Counted from the stretch's first letter, positions 24,761-38,800 are shown. The stretch: 64,000 bases of DNA from Rhinopomastus cyanomelas (GCA_013400115.1 VXBP01004020.1:413097-477096), one strand, 5' to 3'. The notes: generated by a model not told the origin, from the letters alone. A program made the numbers and translations.

Positions 24761-27700
24761 GGGTACTGAAATATTGATTCACTCTCCTGAAATATTGATT
24801 TGGTTGGCTAGTTGTAAAGCTGGAAAAATGCAGATTTGAATTTTTAAAACTTCCTTTTTGAAGAAAAAAATCAGAATTAATTTCAGATCTCTGCAGTCTT
24901 CATGCTCTTTAAGTGCTATTTTAATGGGTATTTGTCAGAGAAATACAATAAACATCATTAAAAACCATTAGAAAATTCAGTCTCCCGATCTGCAATAACA
25001 ATGAGTATATTTGCTGATCATGGTATAAAAATAATGCCATCCATTTTCTAGTGTCAATATAGCTCTCTACTCACCACTGAATATTATACAAATATTTCAC
25101 ATTCCCATAGCATTTTTTCCAGCATGCAGATGCTTACAAATCAAGAGACAGGTTTTGTCCTTATTGGGGGTACAAAGTAATTCCTTAGACAAGGATGTAT
25201 AGGGGAGCTGGTCATGAAAACAGCTCCCTGAATTCAGCCAGCTATTGTCGATGGGCATTTCTGGCCATTGCAGCAGGAGACACTGATGTTAACTGAAATT
25301 TTTAGACCTCCTTCAGTGCTGTCACCAATGGATCTTCTGTTTGTTGTGTTTGCCTCGTTGTTTTGTCATTTCCATCATGATGCACATATGGGGAGAGGTA
25401 GGGATTGGAGATCCCACAGAAGTTGGTGTTCAGGAGCAGAGAGAAATCTTTTGAGCAAGATTCCTGATTTTTGAAGTGTTGCATTTTTCTATTCTCAGTC
25501 TGAGTTTCCTAGAAGAGGTTATTTTTGGAGATTGTTCTGTTGTCTGTTCTGGAGAGGGATTGGCATTAGGCTAGAGCAGCTAGCCTAATGGAGGAGGATG
25601 CAGACAGATGTGAATTTTCCTGCCAAGCAGGCTGGACTCTGTCCACCTCTGCTCTGCAAGCCATGTAATAATCTGCCCTGTCCAGTAGGCTCTGCGTCAT
25701 AGCAGAAGACTCTCAAATGAACATATTAGCTAAATTTGCACTAGTCATGGCAAGCTCAGCATCCAGACAGAGGCAAAGGGATCTGTCTGTAACTGCATAG
25801 AGACACTTGTTAGTACAACATCCAAACACCAAGAGGCACCTCTGGAAAATTTGCTCACACTGAGCATTGTAGTAGAAGGCATTATTCATCAATTGTTGAT
25901 CAATCACAAAGAAAATGAATACCAAATGTGACAAGAAACAGCAAAGCACTCACCAAATCCCGTTTTTAACATGCTTATTAAGGTAATTGTTACAATCATG
26001 AGCTTGTATTCCCTGTCTTCTCATCTCTGCCACATGATCTCTTGCACCGAGGAGTGTGGCATTCAGATCTGTTTTGATGTCTCATTATTACTGTTGTTGT
26101 CAGACAACAGATCTCAGATCTGTATTTCATCTCCCATGTTAAGTATTCAAAACTCTGCTTTGATCAATGTGAAAAGTGTGTGCCCCTGACACAGGGTGGC
26201 ACTTCCGTCTGAACCTATGAAGTAGTTAATTTTCAGCTCACATGTGAATCTCCTATTTGCTAAACATTATTAAACTCAATTCTTATTTTCCCTTCCCCTC
26301 CCTTCCCCCCAATTTTCTAGAATTTTACGGAACATTTGAGACCCTTGGCAATAATGGTGCACAATACAGCTGCATCTGAGTTATGCAGTAACCTCTGGAG
26401 ACCTCAGGATTTACCCAAGCAGTGAGCGTTATCCTCTCTGTATAGGCATTTAAATACACAGTCCACCATCTAATTTTAAAGCTGACCCTTGTACATTACA
26501 AACAAATAACACCCTAATGATAAGAGGAATAAGTAGTTGAACATTTAATGTCTCTAAAGCCTCAGCTGGACTACATTTTGCAAACCTTTTGTAGCATTAC
26601 AAGAGAGGCTAATGATAAGAAAGCAATAATGACATGAGACATTTGGGAGTCCTCTGACCTTCAGAGCTGTCTGTTGATTACCAATAATTAAATCCAGTGG
26701 CATAAATTGATGTATACCTGACATCTGTGCATGGAGTAAGCTGGGGCCAACCAGAGTGGGTAAGCTGACAGGTACTTCTGGCTTGGACTGAAATATGGAA
26801 TTGGAGCTCTGCAATATCACCTGGTTAATGTGTTTTCATTTGCTGAGTTGAAAACTGCACCAAGACAGGAATGTGGTGATCTGGGGCTCCTTTTAAAAAA
26901 TATGTATTTCCACTTCTTTCTCAGTAGCCTTGAGAGATGATGTACCAGGTCAGACCTCCTGCTGGCTGTAATTAGGTTAGTACCGACGCTTTCAGCTGAG
27001 GAGCTGAGCCAAGGAACATTTGTCTGTGTTTCATGTATGAGCAATGTTACTAATGAGGCCAGAATATGCTCCAGAGCTATTTGAGGGCCACAGTCACCTC
27101 TTTTCCCTCTAAATTCTTTGTATCTTGTGTTTTCTTGAGTCTGGCTCTCAGCTTTCACAGCTACTTGCCCAATGTGTATTTTGATGGGACTTTGCTTGGG
27201 CTAACAGTCTTTAGGATGCTGAGTGTGGACTGTGACATAGTTCTGTGGCTGAGAAGCCACAAGGCTCTTGTACCTCACATTTAATCTATGGCTCCACAAT
27301 CAGTTGAAGTCCACTTCCCCCCCACCCCCTTACAGCTGCATTGCTCCATCCACAGGCAGTGGCAAAGCCCCTGTTAATGTTTGGAGCTCCTTCTTGCTCA
27401 TCGGAGGTAAACAGTCACCTCCTGTCTCCAGGAATTAAAGGTGTGCCTCTCTGTCCGAATGTATTCACTTCTGAGGCAGAGTTTAATTTTGGAAACTGTC
27501 TCTCTCCTCGGTCTTTGCATTTATTATTGGCAGGAGCTCTTGCCTGTGGCACGAGCGTTGAAAACTAGCTCAGTGTTAATAGTTGTCAGGGAAAATTGAG
27601 AGGCTATTCCTCACAACAGACTTTCACCCTGCATCACAAATACTAGTTTGAGCAGACTAAAAATCAATGTGTGGTACAACATGTCACACATAAAACAACT

Positions 27701-30700
27701 ACATGCTATTAATTGCCATGCTACTCATTAGCTGCTCTTAGGATACGTGTCTGTGTGAGTAGGACAGAAACCGGTGAAGACAGGGGGACAGAATGTCCTC
27801 CTCTGGTGTAAAGTAATGCCCCAGCATCAGGACTAGTTGAGATATACTGATTTGAAGCTCCCAGTTATGTGGACAAGGATTTGAGATGCTTTTTTACTCA
27901 TAAAATGTCCCAACTTGTGTTTAATCAGAATGAATGAACAGCAGAGATACTCTGTGACGTGCCTCCTCCTAAAACCTTTTTAATCATAATGATGATACAT
28001 AATAACTTCCCATTTTTCCCTTCTTTTCAGGGACATTTCTGATGAATTGTAGATTACTGACCTTGAGAATTTTCCAGGAAAATTACTTGATTTTAAGATA
28101 AAAATTAGTTCATGACTTTACAAAAAAAAAAATCCCTAAACTAAACAAAAAACCAAAAAGAGCGAGGCTGAAGTTCTTTTTCAAAACCATATTATGGCTG
28201 GGAAACATCTGAGTAATCTTCAGGAAAAACACCTGAGCATGATTTTCAGAAGGCTGAGTTGGAGCCGGACTGTTGTGAGTGCTGGGCATCCCCACGCCGG
28301 GCTGCAAGCATCAGGCTCCTGCAAAACGTCAGTCACCAGTTCAGGTAGTTTTTTTCTGAAGACAGAACAGTTCAGAGATCTTCATCTAAACTGCTGCTAG
28401 ACGTTTGCAGGTTGTAATAATTACCTCTGTAAAACACAACAGCAAGAGGTAAAAACAGAAGAGGGGACATGTAGAACACAAGGGACTTTGCTGCTGGGTG
28501 GCTGGTGAGGCAACACACTTGCCTGCAGGTTCTGTTCAGTGCCTCTCATGCTGCAGGCCAGGCAGGGCATTAGGAAGGTACAAGAGCCATTTTATCAAGG
28601 GACTTATTGCCTCCCGGTAACTGTTCAGAATAAAACAGTTTAAAAAGAGCAGAACACTGTCATAACTTTTGTTGCATCATGTGAGAGGCTTTTGATTGCC
28701 GAGTGCCTGAAGGACAGAAAGCACAAGGTCTGAAGTGATCCAGTGCTGTTCAGATGCACAGGACCTCAGTGACTCCTTGACTTCTGGATCTGATGATATT
28801 GCAGTCCTTGCAAGTCACAGGTTAAGCTGCAGATGTTAGATATTGATGTAATGTGCAATGACCCCATTTAGTCTAAAGCGGGACAGAGTCACATTTGCCC
28901 TCCGGCTGGGTTTGATTGCTCAGACTCCATGGGCTTCTAATTTGCTGATCTCTCTTCTGTCTTCTTTCCCCCTCCCTTTCATTCCTTTTGTTCTTTAAAG
29001 CAGTCTCCAACTGTCCCATGCTTTCCTAGCATTTCCTAGATGCAAGAAGAAAATGCACATTCACTCTTTAAGCTTTCTTTTCTGAGGCATTCTTCACATG
29101 TGCAGAAACTGGGATCAGAGCCTTGCTCGAGTTTATCTTACCCTTGTAATTACTTCTGTTCCCTTAAGAGATGACAGGAGAGGCAGCTGAGCTACGTGCC
29201 ATTTGAGAACTGTGCCCTGCTAGCTGTTACAACTCTCGCTGCCTGTGAGGTGCTGTGTGGAGGCTGATGTGCACTGGTTGCTTAGGGTTAGTGATGCTCT
29301 GAAAAGCTCTAGCATCCTTTTTTTAAAAGAAAAATAATGATATTTTATGAACAGCCTGGCCTTGTGAAGTTTAGAATGTGAATAATTTTGAATATGTTTG
29401 TTTTTCTTTGGGCATCAAAATACAGAGGTTACTCTGCCCGGGCACGTTAATGACAGTCAGTTTCGTCCTGATTCCTAACTGCCCCATTAATGTCTGTCAG
29501 CGTGGCACCCTCTGTGCACAGAGACTCCTCACAGACAGGACAGCTTTCCTATCAGAATGGAGAGGAAACAAGAAGAGAGCAAAATGTCAAGATGTTCCCA
29601 GATGAGAGGCCCTGTGAGATCCACGGCACAGTGGAAACCATGAAGAAATGCAGATGTGACAGGTTGCTGACGGTTAGGTCATTTGTCTGTAATCCTTGCA
29701 AAACAGTGGCAGACACTTTCTTAAAGACAGTGATTGCCATGAGAATCTTCTCCCAAAAAAATGGTGCTTCAGTGCTACCCTAAGTTGATATGTGGGATGC
29801 ATATTAGTTTCAGAGGACAAATGACATAGGGTGAGGCTTGTGGAATAATAGAAATGGATTGATGTAATAATAAACCAGAGTCTGAATAAAATAGGCTCCA
29901 GAGCCTGGAGCTGGTTTGCTGCATTGAATAGGCAAACTGCACTTGCTAAACCATTTGGTAAAATAGGCTGAGTAAATCAGGGAGAATTTGCCTTTGGGTC
30001 TGAAGGACTGGCTCAAAAGCATCCAACTGGACTGGTCCTCTCTGCCTAGAATGGAGACATATTACTCCCAGGGCATCCTTCTGCAGATATCCCTTCGACT
30101 CTATGCTTCTTCTCCAGAAATAAACAGCACATTACTGCTACCAAGATGATAGCCATCGTCTAGGTGTGCAACCATTATTTTTCTTGGCCCAGAGAAATGA
30201 TACATCCAAGGTAAAATAAATATCTAAATAAATAAAATTGCACACAAAAATGCTTTTGCCTGAATAATTAATTCCTCAGCAAATTTTCCCATAATAAAAC
30301 ATGTCCTAATGAGTTATCAGGAGGAGAGAAAATTCATCACTTACCTCACAAACATCAACTTGAGAGCACTGCTCATGTCAGATGGCATAATTAATGACTT
30401 GAGAGGGAGTGTGGAGCAACACAGCCAAAACCACAGTCCCCATCAGTCATTCCGCATCAGTCCAACTCTTACAGTGTAACTTGCTCTACAGAGAATTAGC
30501 CAGGTGGCTAGGAGGAGATATGGGACTGAAGGGAATGCAGGAAAATACAGTACATCTGATCTTGATTTATATGATCTTGATTTATCCGATCTTGATTTTT
30601 CCAGGTTGGTTTTCTGCTTATCACTGAAGTGCAATGGCAGTTGATTGTGCAGGCTGTTCTATTATAGAGGCTTTTTTCCCCCAGAGAAATAGAATTTACA

Positions 30701-33429
30701 GACCTTGAACTTCACCCTCCCTGATGCTGTGCAAGTCATCTTCAATTCTGTATGAGCAATGATCCCCTTGGGGTTTCTTCACTGACTGAGATGGGAGTAA
30801 AAGTCCTTTGTGGAAAGTCTGAGTGGGTGCCCTGGGGCAGGAAAGCTCACTGTGGCTTGTGGGAGGATGCTTAAGATGGCATTTCAAGATGTTTTTTGGT
30901 TACTGGGGCTACTGGGGGAATGGGCATTCTCCTCTCACCACACATCCATCTTTTATCCCTATTCTGGTCAATTACAAGCACTACCCGACTGTAAAGGGAA
31001 TGAAATGCTAATCATGGGTTTGCCTCGGGGGTAACTGCTTCCTAAAGACATGTACAGAAACCAAGGCACGGGAGGGATGCTTTGAAGGAACAGCTGACCC
31101 TACATAGATGGAAAAGTTGAGACAGGAAACCAGTACTGTCAGCTGTTCAATGAGAACCTGAAATGGCCATAGTGGGTCACACCAAAGGATCATCTTGCTG
31201 GGGATCTCATCTCCAAGGACGGCCAGTAGCAGGTGCTTGGTTTAGGGAAGAATGGAGAATTCTGGCAAAGGCAGAGTGATCATTTTGTGGCTACAACTTC
31301 CCAGCAACTTCAGGGACTTCTGAGCTGAAGGTTGCTTCCCCAGTTCTGTGTTTAGCGACCCTTAATGGGCTTTTCCCTCCGTTAATTTCTCTAATTTCTT
31401 TTTGAAACAGCATTTATTTTTGGCCTCTGGAATATCTGGTGATAAGTACCAGAGAATAATTGTGTGCTATGTGAAATATGGGCATCTTTTTCCCTGTTTT
31501 AAAACTTCTCTTTCACCTGTATATTTTATGTTCTTCATTCCCTGTGACATGATGATTTACCTTGCCTCTCTTCCCTACTTTCAACATGTTCAGGAAACTA
31601 AGGCTATTCAAGTCTTCTTTGTAAACCACTATCAAATTTACTTTGATATTATTTGATATGGAGACCAAGTTCTAGCCTAGCACATTTGAGGTTTTTAGGA
31701 TTTACATGAGAAAAAAATATGAGAAATTGAGGCAGCTGACAAACAAGTGACATTTGATTTCTACCTCTTCGCTCACTCCAGTGCGTGGATGCTCCAGTAC
31801 TGCTCTTCAGGAGCTGTCAGCCTCCTAACTGTATCTGTTTTGCAAGTCAACATTTGCAAATGCCTAGTTGTTCTTCTGAAACTCTCCAATAAATACTTGT
31901 TTGAATTTGTTCATCAGCAAAGGCAACTTTATGTGCTCTATGACAGACCTGCATGTTTCATCTCTACTGTAGCCCTCCTGCAACAGACTCCTATGGTTGA
32001 TGGTGGTAACATCTGAGCACTGGGCTTGCCTAAGGCAAAGTGCCCTTGGCATCTACCGGTCCCTTCTGTGGGCTCCAGTGTAAGTAATAGCTGAGCTTTT
32101 ATGCTGGTGATGACCTCCCAAGTTAAACTTCAGAAGATATTATCTAGCAAGTGTGATGTGTTAGGTTTCAAAGAAAAGAATATTCCAGCTCGATCTGGGT
32201 CCGATTTCTTTTCAGATAAAGGACAAATCCCTCTGGGAATCCAGCAGTGCTTGGAAGTAAGGTTAAGACCAATAAACCTTCCTCCTTACAACCAGACTGA
32301 AATATCAATGAAATCTTTTCTGTTAAGAGTGCACATCTATCCCCTCAGGGTCAGGTCACTGCTCTATAACTCATCTTGCAAAACTGAAATACAATTTTTG
32401 ATGATTAGAGTTTGGTAAGGATCAGAAAAACAGCCTGGCACATTTCATAGATACTGACAAAAGGTTTTTATTCAAGAAGCAGGATCTGCACATAAAACAC
32501 TTCTCCTGTATGGATAGAGCATTTCAAGGCAATGTACACTACAAATGATTTACTCTGAAACTAAATAGTTTCTCTGATAATGCCCCCAGTGACTGCCTCA
32601 GGACTGTATCTGCAACCTTCTAATAGCATAGTAAAGTAATTGTTGTGTTGGCCAATGGAAATGAAAGCCCAAAATCCCATATGTGACATATTTGAGGTCC
32701 CGCTCATCTAAGCGCTAGCTGGGAAGAGTGCAATGCCCAAAATTAGCAGAAACAGCCCCAGGATTAAGAAGTGATCTGAGACCTGCAGTTGATCTCAGAG
32801 TGGATATACCTGGGAAGTTTAACTTTACCTGGAACTGGAGATGAAGTGCGATGTCTCGTATTGGAAACAGGACTCTCAGTGGAAAAATGAAGTAAGAAAA
32901 TGAAGTGGAAATATGAATTTGAGGATGAGGGAGAAAATCTTATTTGGGAAAAATTCAATGTGCATTTTTGTCCCAAGAGGGGGATCTGGGCACAACTCCC
33001 ATTCCCCTCTCTGATGTCCTTTTCTTTCTTGCATCCTGGTGGCCTAGAGCTCTTTTGTCTTTCTAAGAGTGGTGTGGCGCAGGGAGCTGGTTTCTGGCAG
33101 TGCAAAGCAGGGTGGATTCTCACCCCTGGGAATCAAGTGAGTAGCAACTGTCCCTGCCACACACACACCTTTGATGTGCTGCTGTGTTCTCAGCTTAACA
33201 TCTTTTGGCTTACTTTCCTTCATCCCTATTCCATGTACAGTCATGGAACAATGCAAGTGATCCCAGTCCTGGACAGACGGACACCCAGGCTCTACAAAAG
33301 TTATTTCACTTCTGTTTGAATCCTTGCCGTCACTCACAATGTCTTGTGGGGGTGACCACTTGGGCTAGGAACAAACCCACTCGGTCTGCAGGTCCTGGAG
33401 TGGCTGTGCCACCTCTTATTGCCACCATT
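24761..33429. other. Intergenic, no gene identified
   Basis: No coding exon or mobile element was recognised apart from the small array at 30558-30602. Parts (about 26440-26700 and 27660-27740) are AT-rich, non-repetitive and resemble regulatory sequence, without proof. Confidence 0.5.
30558..30602 (+). repeat. Three tandem 15-bp units
   Basis: The units are GATCTTGATTTATAT, GATCTTGATTTATCC and GATCTTGATTTTTCC, in direct succession with few differences. It is a small minisatellite-like array of no evident function. Confidence 0.85.
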
Positions 33430-35060
33430 ACAGAATCACTCTGGTTGGAAAAGACCCCTGGGATCATCAAGTCCAACCATCTACCCTACACTACAAGTTT
33501 CCCCCTAAACCAGATCCCTCAACACCTCATCCAAACGATCTTTAAACACATCCAGGAATGGCAATGCGACCACCTCCCTGGGAAGGCCATTCCAGTGCTT
33601 GACCACCCTCTCTGTGAAAAAAGTTTTCCTAATATCAAGTCTAAACCTACCCTGTTGTAGCTTGAACCCAGTCCCTCTTGTTCTATCACTAATTGCTTGT
33701 GAGCATAGACCAGAACCAGCCTCTCCACAATGTCCCTTCAGATAGTTGTAGAGAGTGATGAGGTGTCCTCTCAGCCTCCTCTTCTTCAAACTGAAGAGCC
33801 CCAGCTCTTTCAGTCTTTCCTCATAAGATTTATTCTCTAGGGCCTTCACCAGCTTAGTTGTCCTCTGCACCTGCTCCAGCACCTCCACATCTCTCTTGTA
33901 TTGAGATGCCCAAAACTGGACACACTACTCAAGATGTGGCCTCACCAGTGCCGAATACTGGGGGACAATAACCTCCCTACTCCTGCTGGCCACACTATTT
34001 TTAATACAAAGCAGGATGCCACTGGCCTTCTTGGCCACTTGGGCACACTGCTGGCTCATATTCATCTTCCTGTCTACTAGAACTCCCAGGTTCCTCTCTG
34101 CCAGATGGTGCTCCACCCACACCTCCCCAAGCCTGTAGCATTGTAGGGAGTTGTTGTGGCCCAAGAGCAGGATCTGGCACTTGGCCTTATTGAAGCTCAT
34201 GCCATTGACATTGGCCCATTGCTTCAATTTATCCAAGTCTCTCTAAACAGCCTCCCTACCCTCTTGCAGATGAACACTCCCACCTACCTTTGTGTCATCT
34301 GCAAACTTACTAATGATACACTCTGTGTCCTTGAGATCATCAATAAAGATCAATAAACAGAGATGGTTCCAACACCAAGCCCTGAGGCACACCACTTGTG
34401 ACAGGCTGCCAGCTGGATTTAACTCCATTAACCACCACTGTTTGGGCCTGTCCATTCAACCAGTGTTTTATCCAGCAGATTGTGTGCTTGTCCAAGCCAT
34501 GAGCAGCCAGCTTATCAAGGAGAATTCCATGGGGAACAGTGTCAAAGGCTTTTCAAAAGTCTAGGTAAACAACATCCACAGACTTTCCCTTGTCCAATAG
34601 GTGGGTCATCCTGTCACAGAAGGAGATCAGGTCCGTCAGGCAGCACCTGCCTTTAAAAAACTCATGTTGACTGGGCATGATGCCCTGGTTGTCCTGTATG
34701 TGAAGTGGGATGGCACTTAAGATGATGCATTCCATGACCTTCCCTGGTACTGAGGTCAGACTGACAGGTCTATGGTTTCCTGAATCCTCCTTTCTGCCCT
34801 TCTGGAAGATGGATTTTAAATTTGTTACCTTCCAGTCCTTTGGGACCTCCCCAGCTAGCCAGGATTTCGAGTAAATAATGGAATGTGGCTTGGCCACATT
34901 CTTCCAGCATTCTGCCAACTCTTTCAGCACCCTTGAGTGCAACCCATCTAGCCCCATAGACTTGTTTATGTCTAAGTGGTGTAGCAGGTCACTGACTACT
35001 CCCTTTCCAATAGTAATGGCCTCATCCTGCTTCCCCAGTCTCTCTCCCAGAAAGGGAGAC
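33430..35060 (-). mobile_element. CR1 LINE with RT region, minus strand, upstream of TMEM179
   Basis: The 3' end lies at 33430 (inverted GGACTTGATGATCCCAGG tail). Reading leftwards on the minus strand are RT and C-terminal blocks: INKSMGLDGLHSRVLKELAE, VSLTSVPGKVMECIIL, SVDVVYLDF, a PVTSGVPQG-like block with breaks, ISKFADDTKVGG, SRSREVIVPQYSALVRPHLE and VVKHWNGLPREVVALPF. Four frame segments (34957-34553, 34455-34243, 34236-33925, 33888-33505) show it is dead. It is truncated within the linker at about 35060. It belongs to a different subfamily from the 8-12 kb element. Confidence 0.9.
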
Positions 35061-35395
35061 TGGTGGTGAAATTTTTAGAAACTGAGGCCAAAACTTGCTG
35101 GGATCCAGCAGCTAGGACGAAGCTCTTGGTGGATGTTTTTTCGGTGGAAGGGTGCAGTGGGGTCATTAGGGGGATACCCCGCTGAGAGCCGGTGGGAGCC
35201 AGGCTGTATCAGCAGGCAGATTTTCCTGAAGCAGAAGTATTCACCACAAAAACTCTTCCTCTCCGCTCCCCCCGCAAGCCCTGAACCCATCAGCAGGGGC
35301 AGCTCGGGCCGCGGGGACAGGCTGCAGCCGTGCCCGGGGGAGGCAGCACTGGATTTCATTGCACTGCGCATCCTCCCTGCTCCCTCGCTTACTGC

Positions 35396-35546
35396 TGCAA
35401 CCTCCCTCCCTCCATTCCTCCATCCTCCCCTCGCTACCCCTCCGCATCTCTCCCGCCTCGCATCCTTCCTTCCAGCATTCCTCCTTCCAACATCCACCTT
35501 TCTGCATCCCTCCCTCCCTCCCTCTCTCCCCTCCCACTGCCTGCGC
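35396..35546 (+). repeat. Imperfect CCT/TCC polypyrimidine tract in the presumed TMEM179 5' UTR
   Basis: About 150 bases consist almost entirely of C and T in CCTCC and CTTCC units, so the complementary strand is polypurine. It ends 12 bases before the TMEM179 ATG. If transcribed it would form a pyrimidine-rich leader; as DNA it is a candidate for triplex formation. Confidence 0.75.
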
Positions 35547-35558
35547 AGAGCCGCGGAC

Positions 35559-35860
35559 ATGGCGCTCAGCAATTTCCTCTTCGCTCAGTGCATTCTCTAC
35601 TTCCTGGCCTTCCTCTTCAGCTTCATCGTGGTGGTGCCGCTCTCCGAGAATGGCAACGACTTCCACGGCCGGTGCCTGCTCTTCACTGAGGGCATGTGGC
35701 TCAACGCCAACCTCACGGTGGAGCGGCAGCGCTTCACGGTGCAGGAGTGGGGCCCCGAGGCCGCCTGCCGCTTCAGCATCTTCACCGGCCTCCTGTCCCT
35801 GCTGCTGGCCACCGTGCAGGCCTGGAGGACCCTCTTCTTCCTCTGCAAGGGGCACGAGGA
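35559..35860 (+). CDS. TMEM179: TMEM179 coding exon 1
   Basis: This exon encodes residues 1-100 plus two bases of codon 101. It covers TM1, the glycosylated outer loop (WLNANLT) and TM2 up to KGHE. The donor GTGAGT begins at 35861. The exon is GC-rich and lies inside the CpG island. The same reading frame stays open for 426 nt upstream, back to an ATG at 35133, but family alignment supports the ATG at 35559. Confidence 0.96.
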
Positions 35861-38800
35861 GTGAGTATCCTTGGGGAGGGGCTGCCCATTGCTCCTGCAG
35901 GCTCGCAAAAGTGGGAGCAGCCTCGGAATGAGGCAATGGGCTTTGCATCATCCAGAACATCCTGCTCCCCAGTGGGGTGCTGGGTGAGGCGGTGCATTGC
36001 CCGCGACTGTCTGCACACACAACACAGAGACCCCCTCGGTAGTGAGGACCCTTTCTGGGGGATGCTCTCCTGCAGGGGTTTGGGTGTGTGGGGGGGTCAG
36101 AGTCACAGCTGTGCATATCCACTGCTCTTTTGCAAGTCTGGGAGCCGTGTCTGGCTAGCTTAGCTGTGGTGGATGGTGCTGGGAACCATGTAGAGATGCT
36201 GCAGGTTGGGACTCGCAGGTATCTTCTGACGGTGGTCCCACTACATGTCCCTGCAAAAGGGGTTCTTCCCCAGATGTAGACTGGATGCCTGAAAAACCTT
36301 GAAACCACATGTTTATGGGAACAAGGGAGGGGGCACAAGGAATCAGATTGTTGTCCCCCTCGATTTTTATACTGCTTTTGTGGACATGGCAACTACTGTA
36401 CAGAGCGATTGCTTGGTTACAACATGAGATCAGTGCTGATGCTCCCTGTAGCAGCTGCAGGGCTGCCCTGGCAGCCATTAAACACACAGAAAAACCAAGG
36501 GACACCAGACCCTGAGGTGAGAGCCTCAGTACTTGCAGCAGCTTGGGAGCCCTGTGCTCTCTGGTTGTCTCTGGTGACATGCCCTGTCACCTTGAACAGA
36601 GACCCTGGCACATCTGGTGACACGCCCTCTCACCTTGAACAGAGACCCTGGCACAGGGAACTCAATTGGAAGATTCTGTGGGGCCAGGGACCTCTCAGCA
36701 TCCAGCTGCGTAGAAGTGGGAAGGCAGAAGCACACATCGTTGGCAGGCAGAGTAGGATGGTAATTTTCCCATGGTTTAGGGACCATGCCAAGAGTATATC
36801 ACTTGTGACCAGGTCTATTTGGACTAGAGGTTCCTTGAGTCAGATGTAAAGGTTTTACAAGCCTTTACATCTAGGCTTGTAACGCACCATGATGTTGATA
36901 ATACTTGGGACTGTGTAGCGGTGTTTTCTCTCTGTGTCTTTCCTACCACTCTCACTAATACTGAAACATGCTATAGTTACATATAGACTAGAAACTTATT
37001 TCTATTTTAGAACTAACTGTGTAAGTTGCAAACATGGCTGCGAGTTTATTAATACATTTAAACTCAGCTTCCTGATGTGTTCAGAAACAAAGAGAAGATC
37101 AGTTGAATCCAGATTTTTTTTTCAGTTTTGCAATTCAGAACGAGCTAATTTGGGGAAAAACCCTATGAAATCCTCACAACAGTGAAAATAGGATTTTCCT
37201 GCTTTCAAACATGGCTTATTTGTTCAGCATTGTTGGTCAGGCATCCAAACATCCTAGTGCCTTGAGCTGCTATGTTCAGCTCTGGAGTACGTTGACATGA
37301 GAAAATCAGTCTCAGTGCCCCATGCATCCTGGCGAGGTGGCCAGACTTCATGTGCAATGGCTACGAATGCTTGCTGTCACATAGTTAAGACTATCAAAAG
37401 TCCTTCTTAACAGGGTCTCTGCACCCTTTGCCTCAGCGACAAACTAAGCTCCTGAAGGTAATTCAATTACTGGAGGAGCTGGCAGCCCACCATTCTCTGG
37501 GCCTGGAATTGTTCAGCTCAGGAGAAAGGTAGAGGCATCACTCAGATACTTCACTACCACGATGGCAAAGTGACTTTTTATGAGGGACTGTAATGGTAGG
37601 ACCAGGGGGAACAGTTTCCAGCTAAAAGAGGGTAGATTTAGATTGTATCTTAAGAAGAAGTTTCCCACTATGAGGATGGTAAGGCACTGGAACAGTTTAC
37701 CCAGGGAGGCTGTAGATGCCCCTTTCCTGGAAATGTTCAAGACATTGCTTGACCAGGTTGGGTGAGACCTATTTAAATAGGTCTGCTTTGTGAGGGAAAG
37801 TTTTGATTCCGGACCTTGGTACTTCTCCTGTGCTACAGAGGGGAAGTAGAGGTCCTGACATCCCAGGCTGACAATGCTCCACTAAATACTCCTGGGAACT
37901 AAGGTGCACTCGCTTGGAGTGAAATCTAGGCTAGGAAGAACAAGCAGGCACAGGGAACGTGCAAACCAGCGTTTGTTATATGGTTTACCCCAGCACTCTG
38001 GGGAGGTTGAGCTGATCTTGTCCACCAAGTCCAATGAAGACAAAGGAAAAGAGTAGGATTAATTTCAATGTTCATCTAGAAATCAGGTGTCCTGGTGTCC
38101 AAGTCCCACCATACTCTGTAAGAGCTCTTCTGGAAGGTGGTTTGTTTCACTTCTACTTGTGTTGGATGGGATGACTGACACTTTATAAAGAGACTAGACA
38201 GTGCCTCTAAAACTGTGTTAACTCGGAAAGAAATGTCCTAACCCGAGCGATAATAGTTTCCTCACCTCTTTTTAAAGAAGTCCTTCTGAGGTTATGCATG
38301 TTTCACCATGTATAACCTGTACAAATCAGGACTGACCAGCCTAGAACTTTCCCAGGATTCAAATACTGGCTAAAAAAGCCTCTTTGTTTTTCATTAAATG
38401 AGACACCAGGGAAAAGAAATAACTGTTGTGTTTCTTTTCTTTGGAGTGAGTAGACTCATTATACCTTTGGCATAATGAGAATCATGCTGGTGGAGTGTTC
38501 AAAATAGTAATCCTTACCACCTACCTGAATAGGATGATCTGTCTCATGGAGTTGCCAGTCTTCCTCCAACCTGTAAACGTCTAGTTTTTATAGTATCACT
38601 AGAGCACTTTCAAGTAGTGAAGTTCTTGGTCAGATGAATGAGAAAAGGATTAGAAAGTTTTCACTAACTAGAATTAGGGGGGGAGTTAAGCAGCAAGATT
38701 GGGAGATGAGTAGTCAAGTCATTGAATTTGCAGGACACCACTGTAGGCATCCCATCTCCTGCCATTCTAAGCATGTGCCTGGGAGTGGCCCCAATTGAGC

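Larger units (their letters stand above)
35250..35900 (+). promoter_or_regulatory. TMEM179 CpG-island promoter and 5' UTR
   Basis: GC content and CpG density rise sharply from about 35250 and fall again after exon 1. No TATA box is evident near the coding start. The stretch includes a long C/T-rich tract (about 35396-35546) just before the start codon. The transcription start cannot be placed from sequence alone. Confidence 0.65.

Noticed and set aside
32900..33319. 139-codon plus-strand ORF
   Set aside because: No domain, and overlapped by equally long minus-strand frames.
1..35000. INF2 coding exons expected on this side by synteny
   Set aside because: Nothing resembling the INF2 N-terminal armadillo-like region was seen on either strand; the gene probably lies farther left.
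35241..36392. 383-codon open frame on the minus strand
   Set aside because: It is antisense to TMEM179 exon 1 in a CpG island, with low-complexity composition and no family match; GC-rich DNA lacks stops by chance.
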